From assembly GCA_015520425.1 (NCBI GenBank), contig WAQC01000095.1, positions 1-25,193 on the forward strand: a DNA stretch of 25,193 nucleotides. The letters run 5' to 3'. The notes beneath the pieces were generated by a model that searched no databases, was not told the DNA's origin, and was given only the letters and a program-made list of their open reading frames with translations. This stretch comes from Candidatus Pelearchaeum sp. (lineage in GTDB: Archaea > Thermoproteota > Nitrososphaeria_A > Caldarchaeales > Caldarchaeaceae). This document shows, piece after piece, positions 22,312-25,193 of this stretch; the stretch's first letter is position 1; each line of letters opens with the position of its first letter. The translations under genes were made by a program, and so were the position numbers.

Positions 22312-22758
22312 TTAGGTTCCTGGCAGAATGTCGGCCAGCTCTTCAAGCGAGACTATTTCAGCAATATCTCGGCCTCTTCTTTTAATCTCCTCGTCAGCCG
22401 TAACCAGCTTTCCGCCAATCTTCCCTGAGAGCCAAAGATACGCTGAATCGTATATGGTTAGGTTGGAGGAGCGCGCTATTTTGAGTATGTCGGCAGTCTC
22501 TTCCCAAGATGGTGATATGAGCTTTACTCCGAGAAGCCCCACGGCCTTAATCGCGTCAGCCCCATCGCGGGCTGCTAGCAAGCCCTTCCTGATGGACCTC
22601 AGCATCACCGAGGCGAGCTCATAGACTAGCAGCGTCGGGGCGTATGCTTCTACACGGAGCGACGCAATCGCGTTCTTCAGCGCTATTGCAGCCTCCGCAC
22701 CAGGCTCACCAGGTATAATCCATTTCGCCGAGACGCTCGCATCTACTACGAGCCTCAC
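22312..22758 (-). CDS. vapC: VapC-type PIN-domain toxin
   Basis: A 148-aa PIN-domain ribonuclease, the toxin of a VapBC pair. The acidic Mg-binding residues are present: D6 in RLVVDASVSAKW, E47 in LVYELASVM, D104 in TIYDSAYLWLS and D122 in LVTADEEI. All four being intact argues for an active nuclease. It is translated after VapB with a 4-bp overlap (22755-22758), the normal toxin-antitoxin arrangement. The target RNA cannot be told from sequence. Confidence 0.9.
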   Translation of the reverse strand: MRLVVDASVSAKWIIPGEPGAEAAIALKNAIASLRVEAYAPTLLVYELASVMLRSIRKGLLAARDGADAIKAVGLLGVKLISPSWEETADILKIARSSNLTIYDSAYLWLSGKIGGKLVTADEEIKRRGRDIAEIVSLEELADILPGT

Positions 22759-22985
22759 CTACGCTCCCTCTCCTCCCTAAGCCATTTAACAATAAGCTCC
22801 GTAGGAACCTCTCCAGCCCTCCCCCTAATCTCATCCAACCTCCTAGAAGCCTCCTTAGCAAGCTCCTCCCTAACCTTAGCCATGATAGCTTCTCTGAGGT
22901 ACTGGCTCCAATCCACATCAAGCCTCCTCATCAAATCCCTTAGCTCTTCGGGAACTTTTACAGAGATATTTACTAGCCTACCCAT
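22755..22985 (-). CDS. vapB: VapB-type antitoxin
   Basis: A 76-aa protein with an N-terminal ribbon-helix-helix-like part (about 1-45: LVNISVKVPEELRDLMRRL, then DWSQYLREAIMAKV) for DNA binding and autoregulation. A charged helical tail (about 46-76) would wrap the VapC toxin. Its stop overlaps the vapC start by ATGA, so the pair is coupled. A TATA-like TTTATATTG at about 23020-23028 on the minus strand lies about 38 nt upstream of the start. It belongs to a different antitoxin type from the decayed one at 21133. Confidence 0.85.
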   Translation of the reverse strand: MGRLVNISVKVPEELRDLMRRLDVDWSQYLREAIMAKVREELAKEASRRLDEIRGRAGEVPTELIVKWLREERERR

Positions 22986-23139
22986 TGAGCTTACCTAATG
23001 AGACTACCATAAGAGACTACAATATAAATCTAGTTCCTAGGAGGGGAGATAATAGCCGCTCCTGTGGAGTTCATAGCTAGAGGGTTGTTGAGGTAGCCAG
23101 ATAGCAATAAGAACGGCGTTTGATACTCGCATTGTTCTC

Positions 23140-23571
23140 TTATTCTTTTGTGGCATTTTTAATGCTCTCGTCGCTTCTGAAGACCATGCCTTGGCAAGAC
23201 GCTACAAGTGTGCCGTCTGTCTTCTTGACTGTTATGTGGTATAGTGCTGTTCTTCTTCCTAGGCTTGTCTCTGTTGCCTCTGCTATGAGCTCGTCTCCCT
23301 CCATGACGGGGTGGCGGAACGCTATGTCCATCATCAGCGCTACTGCCCGCGTTCCGTGGGAGTTGCTCGCAGCTGCGAAAGCCGCGTCAGCTAAGGTGAA
23401 TATGGCTCCTCCGTGGGCGACGCCGTGAAAATTTAACATATCACCGCTGACCCTCATCTCAGCCCTACAATATCCACGCCTAACCTCGGCTATCCTCACG
23501 CCCATATAACGAAGGAAAGGGTCTGACCTGAACTTAGCTACCAGACTCTCAGGCACATCTTGCTGCTCCAT
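23140..23571 (-). CDS. Hot-dog fold thioesterase, PaaI type
   Basis: A 143-aa PaaI-like thioesterase. The family core NFHGVAHGGAIFTLADAAF (residues 47-65) carries the HGG oxyanion segment and the catalytic Asp (D62). A second half VALMMDIAFRHPVMEGDELIAEA completes the hot-dog fold. Such enzymes hydrolyse aryl-CoA or hydroxylated phenylacetyl-CoA thioesters and rescue CoA from dead-end products. It lies 11 bp after the other thioesterase gene and is likely cotranscribed. The nearby 4-hydroxyphenylacetate genes make an aryl-CoA substrate plausible, but that pathway itself uses no CoA esters. Confidence 0.85.
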   Translation of the reverse strand: MEQQDVPESLVAKFRSDPFLRYMGVRIAEVRRGYCRAEMRVSGDMLNFHGVAHGGAIFTLADAAFAAASNSHGTRAVALMMDIAFRHPVMEGDELIAEATETSLGRRTALYHITVKKTDGTLVASCQGMVFRSDESIKNATKE

Positions 23572-23582
23572 ATTCTACTCAC

Positions 23583-24023
23583 CTACGCCGTTGCTCCAGC
23601 TTCCTCCCGCTGGGGCACTAGATACTTGGAGAGCTTCTCCCGCATCTCAGCGGGTAAGCTCACAGGCCTACCATTTGCGTCTACCAAGACATCCACAACA
23701 AATCCATGGACAAGCCTTTGGCCGTCGTTCTCCCGCTCAATAACATGCTCATACCTTATGCTGCTATTTCCCAGCTTTGAAATCCACGTCTTCACCTGTA
23801 GTAGCTCGTCAAAACGCGCGGAGCCGTAGTACCTGCATGAAGCCTCCGCAGCGACGAAGTGGAGGCCAAGTCTCTGGAGGTAGTCTGAGGTTATTCCAAG
23901 CTCGCGCAGTAGCTCTAGCCGCGCCACGTCAAAATAGACGAAATACTGGCCATAATACACGATTCCCAGGGTATCCGTCTCGGAGAGCCTCACTCTCAGA
24001 CGTGTTATGTGCCTCTGCTCCAC
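23583..24023 (-). CDS. Acyl-CoA thioesterase, YbgC/4-hydroxybenzoyl-CoA type
   Basis: A 146-aa hot-dog thioesterase of the 4HBT/YbgC group. The diagnostic N-terminal motif RLSETDTLGIVYYGQYFVYFDVAR includes the catalytic Asp (D17) and the helix that follows. A middle strand section ARFDELLQVKTWISKLGNSSIRYEHVI is usual for the group. It hydrolyses acyl- or aryl-CoA esters. The start is GTG at 24023; the nearby ATG at 24027 is out of frame. A TATA-like element at 24043-24051 places transcription start almost exactly at this GTG. The paaI-like gene follows in the same direction. Confidence 0.85.
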   Translation of the reverse strand: MEQRHITRLRVRLSETDTLGIVYYGQYFVYFDVARLELLRELGITSDYLQRLGLHFVAAEASCRYYGSARFDELLQVKTWISKLGNSSIRYEHVIERENDGQRLVHGFVVDVLVDANGRPVSLPAEMREKLSKYLVPQREEAGATA

Positions 24024-24042
24024 GCATAAGCTGGTGTTGGAG

Positions 24043-24051
24043 TTTTATTTA
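24043..24051 (-). promoter_or_regulatory. TATA box for leaderless thioesterase operon
   Basis: On the minus strand ATTAAATAAAA is centred near 24048. With 26-27 nt spacing, transcription would start at 24021-24023, the GTG start of the YbgC-type gene. It lies in the 42-bp gap after fdhD, so the thioesterases need not depend on fdhD readthrough. Confidence 0.5.
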
Positions 24052-24065
24052 ATGCTCTAAACACA

Positions 24066-24869
24066 TCACGGGATTATTATTCTAGCGGGGTTGGCGTATG
24101 CTGTGAGCCCCCGGCCATGCGCTATGCTTACCATGGTTACACCCGTCTTCATGGCTGCATAAACCCCTGAGAAAAGAGGGCCTCGCAGCGAGACTGTTAT
24201 CGGTATCCCCACGCGCGCCGCCTTTAGAACCATGTCAGAAGCCTGTCTACCCGTTGTTATGAGTATTGTGCGGCTGAAATCAACCCCAGCAAGGGCTGCT
24301 TTTCCAACTACCTTATCAACAGTAACATGCCTGCTCACATCGTCTGTGAAGAATCTTAGAGAATCACGCGCAGCATCATACAGCGCTGCGGTGTGGACTG
24401 CTATCCTCTGTTTAGGCGAGCTTCCCGCCATCTCCCTAACAAGTCTAACCAGCTTATCCGCGTCTATCGTGAAATCCGAGGAGACGCGCGGCCTGCTTAT
24501 ACTCTCCAGAGCCTTCCCGAAATTCTCAACAGAGCCGCATGACGAGTAGATAACCTTGGCAGCTTTGTAGGCCCCAAACATGGTGAAGACATCCCTACCC
24601 TTGATGTAGAGTAGAACATCCGAGCCATCAACTATTATATCATCAACCTCGGTAGGGCTTTCTATAACACCCTCACCCAGTAGATGCCCAATAGCGAGCT
24701 CACGCAGCTCGCATGGTGTTGCGAACAGCGTTGTGAGGAGAGAGTCGTTTATGTAGAGATTTATGGGTGCCTCAAGCGCTATAGGGTCTTCAACAACAGC
24801 CCCACGCGTAGGAGAGCCATCAATCCTAACGCCTTTCACAGATGTCGCGATGTTAGAGAGAGCTAACAT
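24066..24869 (-). CDS. fdhD: FdhD-family sulfurtransferase for molybdo-enzyme maturation
   Basis: A 267-aa FdhD homologue. FdhD passes sulfur to the molybdenum or tungsten cofactor of formate dehydrogenases and related oxidoreductases. Visible motifs are VVEDPIALEAPINLYIN, the FATPCELRELAIGHLLGEGVI segment, HTAALYD, the DVSRHVTVDKVVGKAA motif and TTGRQASDMVLKAARVGIPI, ending in RGLTAYANPARI. The sulfur-carrying motif, a Cys-x-x-Cys in E. coli (C121, C124), reads C111-G-S-V here, so only the first cysteine remains. A nearly leaderless mRNA is predicted from the TATA-like box at 24900-24910. A rhodanese on the same strand ends about 200 bp upstream of its start and could be a sulfur source. No molybdo-enzyme gene is in the window. 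Confidence 0.9.
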   Translation of the reverse strand: MLALSNIATSVKGVRIDGSPTRGAVVEDPIALEAPINLYINDSLLTTLFATPCELRELAIGHLLGEGVIESPTEVDDIIVDGSDVLLYIKGRDVFTMFGAYKAAKVIYSSCGSVENFGKALESISRPRVSSDFTIDADKLVRLVREMAGSSPKQRIAVHTAALYDAARDSLRFFTDDVSRHVTVDKVVGKAALAGVDFSRTILITTGRQASDMVLKAARVGIPITVSLRGPLFSGVYAAMKTGVTMVSIAHGRGLTAYANPARIIIP

Positions 24870-24899
24870 CTATGCAACCAATCAAGCATCAACAAACGC

Positions 24900-24910
24900 T
24901 TTATAATAAA
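24900..24910 (-). promoter_or_regulatory. TATA box of fdhD
   Basis: On the minus strand TTTATTATAAA is centred near 24905, placing the transcription start near 24878, about 10 nt before the fdhD ATG at 24869. Confidence 0.45.
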
Positions 24911-24952
24911 AATTTATCTTACATTATATGTGAATAATTTAGAATTGCTCCG

Positions 24953-25027
24953 ATGGCTGGGCGCATTCCTCCCAAATGGGTTGCTAGGATTTTCTCCCAG
25001 GCGTGTAGGCTATGGTGGAGGAGATAA
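24953..25027 (+). other. Possible tiny leaderless ORF or gene remnant
   Basis: An ATG at 24953 opens a 24-codon frame (MAGRIPPKWVARIFSQ and eight more residues) to TAA at 25025. A TATA-like ACATTATATG centred near 24926 lies 27 nt upstream, the spacing of a leaderless promoter. From about 25010 another frame continues to a stop at 25072 with a GYGGGDKAKDL stretch, so this may be the broken 5' end of a longer gene. Nothing firm is recognised. The rest of the gap 24870-25069 holds only the fdhD promoter. Confidence 0.2.
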
Positions 25028-25069
25028 AGCGAAGGATTTGAGAAGAGAAAAATAACCCAGGAGCGTATA

Positions 25070-25193
25070 TTATCCTCTTTCTTTCGGTAGTGTCGGGTCC
25101 TGGCCCCACTCCGCGTATGAAGCTAGGTATGTTTCTGCGTTGTTGAAGCCAACTATCCGCAGAGCATACATGACTAAGATTGAGCTGGTTCCC
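25070..25193 (-). CDS. Rhodanese/thiosulfate sulfurtransferase (C-terminal end)
   Basis: The last 40 codons of a minus-strand gene that continues beyond the window. The residues GTSSILVMYALRIVGFNNAE followed by TYLASYAEWGQDPTLP match the C-terminal end of two-domain thiosulfate/mercaptopyruvate sulfurtransferases: the tail of the active-site loop, the helix after it, and the final YDGSWxEWG-type segment. The catalytic Cys lies just outside. It moves sulfane sulfur between donors and acceptors. Same strand as fdhD, which begins about 200 bp downstream. Too short to name the subtype. Confidence 0.72.
   Translation of the reverse strand, partial: GTSSILVMYALRIVGFNNAETYLASYAEWGQDPTLPKERG

Noticed and set aside
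1..25193. CRISPR array, insertion sequence or defence island
   Set aside because: No regularly spaced repeats, transposase or cas genes were seen. The only defence-like items are the VapBC pair and the orphan antitoxin.

Overview
This window looks like a thermophilic archaeon of the crenarchaeal (Thermoproteota/TACK) type. It carries an archaeal information-processing cluster (Dph2, exosome Csl4, RNA polymerase subunit L, transcription factor TFS), three tRNA genes without encoded CCA, a single-chain GMP synthase, and archaeal-only families (UPF0216, DPM1-type glycosyltransferase). Many first genes have a TATA-like box about 27-35 nt before the start codon, which implies leaderless or nearly leaderless mRNAs. 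Genes inside operons instead overlap by ATGA or have GGTGA/GGAGG-type ribosome binding sites. The species cannot be named from the sequence. Packing is tight: no gap without a gene exceeds about 200 nt, and convergent genes often overlap or abut at their stop codons.

Layout. Bases 1-1783 (+): dph2 (5' truncated by the window), csl4, rpoL and tfs. Bases 1780-3667: a minus-strand HTH regulator with a degenerate phosphoribosyltransferase fold, then a plus-strand protein of two tandem AsnC/Lrp ligand-binding (RAM) domains and a roadblock-like small protein. Bases 3738-7328: tRNA-Arg(CCG), a 940-aa UPF0182 membrane protein, tRNA-Ile(GAT) and a UPF0216 protein. Bases 7371-11970: a Nudix hydrolase, thiamine-phosphate kinase ThiL, a DPM1-type glycosyltransferase, and a purine-type phosphoribosyltransferase in tandem with guaA. 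Bases 12011-13816: tRNA-Thr(TGT) and a CBS-containing ClC chloride channel/transporter.

Bases 14025-22172 are metabolic. They hold glycerate 2-kinase, then a 4-hydroxyphenylacetate (homoprotocatechuate) catabolic set. The set is an aldehyde dehydrogenase (HpaE-like, minus), then flavin reductase HpaC, extradiol dioxygenase HpaD and flavin monooxygenase HpaB (plus), then a FAH-family HpaG-like enzyme (minus) and an acetoacetate-decarboxylase-family enzyme (plus). HpaC would supply reduced flavin to HpaB, which makes 3,4-dihydroxyphenylacetate. HpaD would cleave that ring, the aldehyde dehydrogenase would oxidise the semialdehyde, and the FAH enzyme would isomerise or decarboxylate the product. 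HpaF, HpaH and HpaI equivalents are not seen here.

Bases 21133-25193: a short, apparently frameshifted orphan VapB-type antitoxin, an intact VapBC pair, two hot-dog thioesterases, FdhD (sulfurtransferase for molybdo-enzymes) with an altered Cys motif, and the C-terminal end of a rhodanese at the window edge.

No CRISPR array, insertion sequence, prophage or replication origin was seen. The most unusual items are the degenerate PRTase regulator, the archaeal homoprotocatechuate cluster with its ADC-family neighbour, the FdhD variant, the decayed antitoxin, and three tRNA genes that all end 2-8 bp from the stop codon of a convergent gene.
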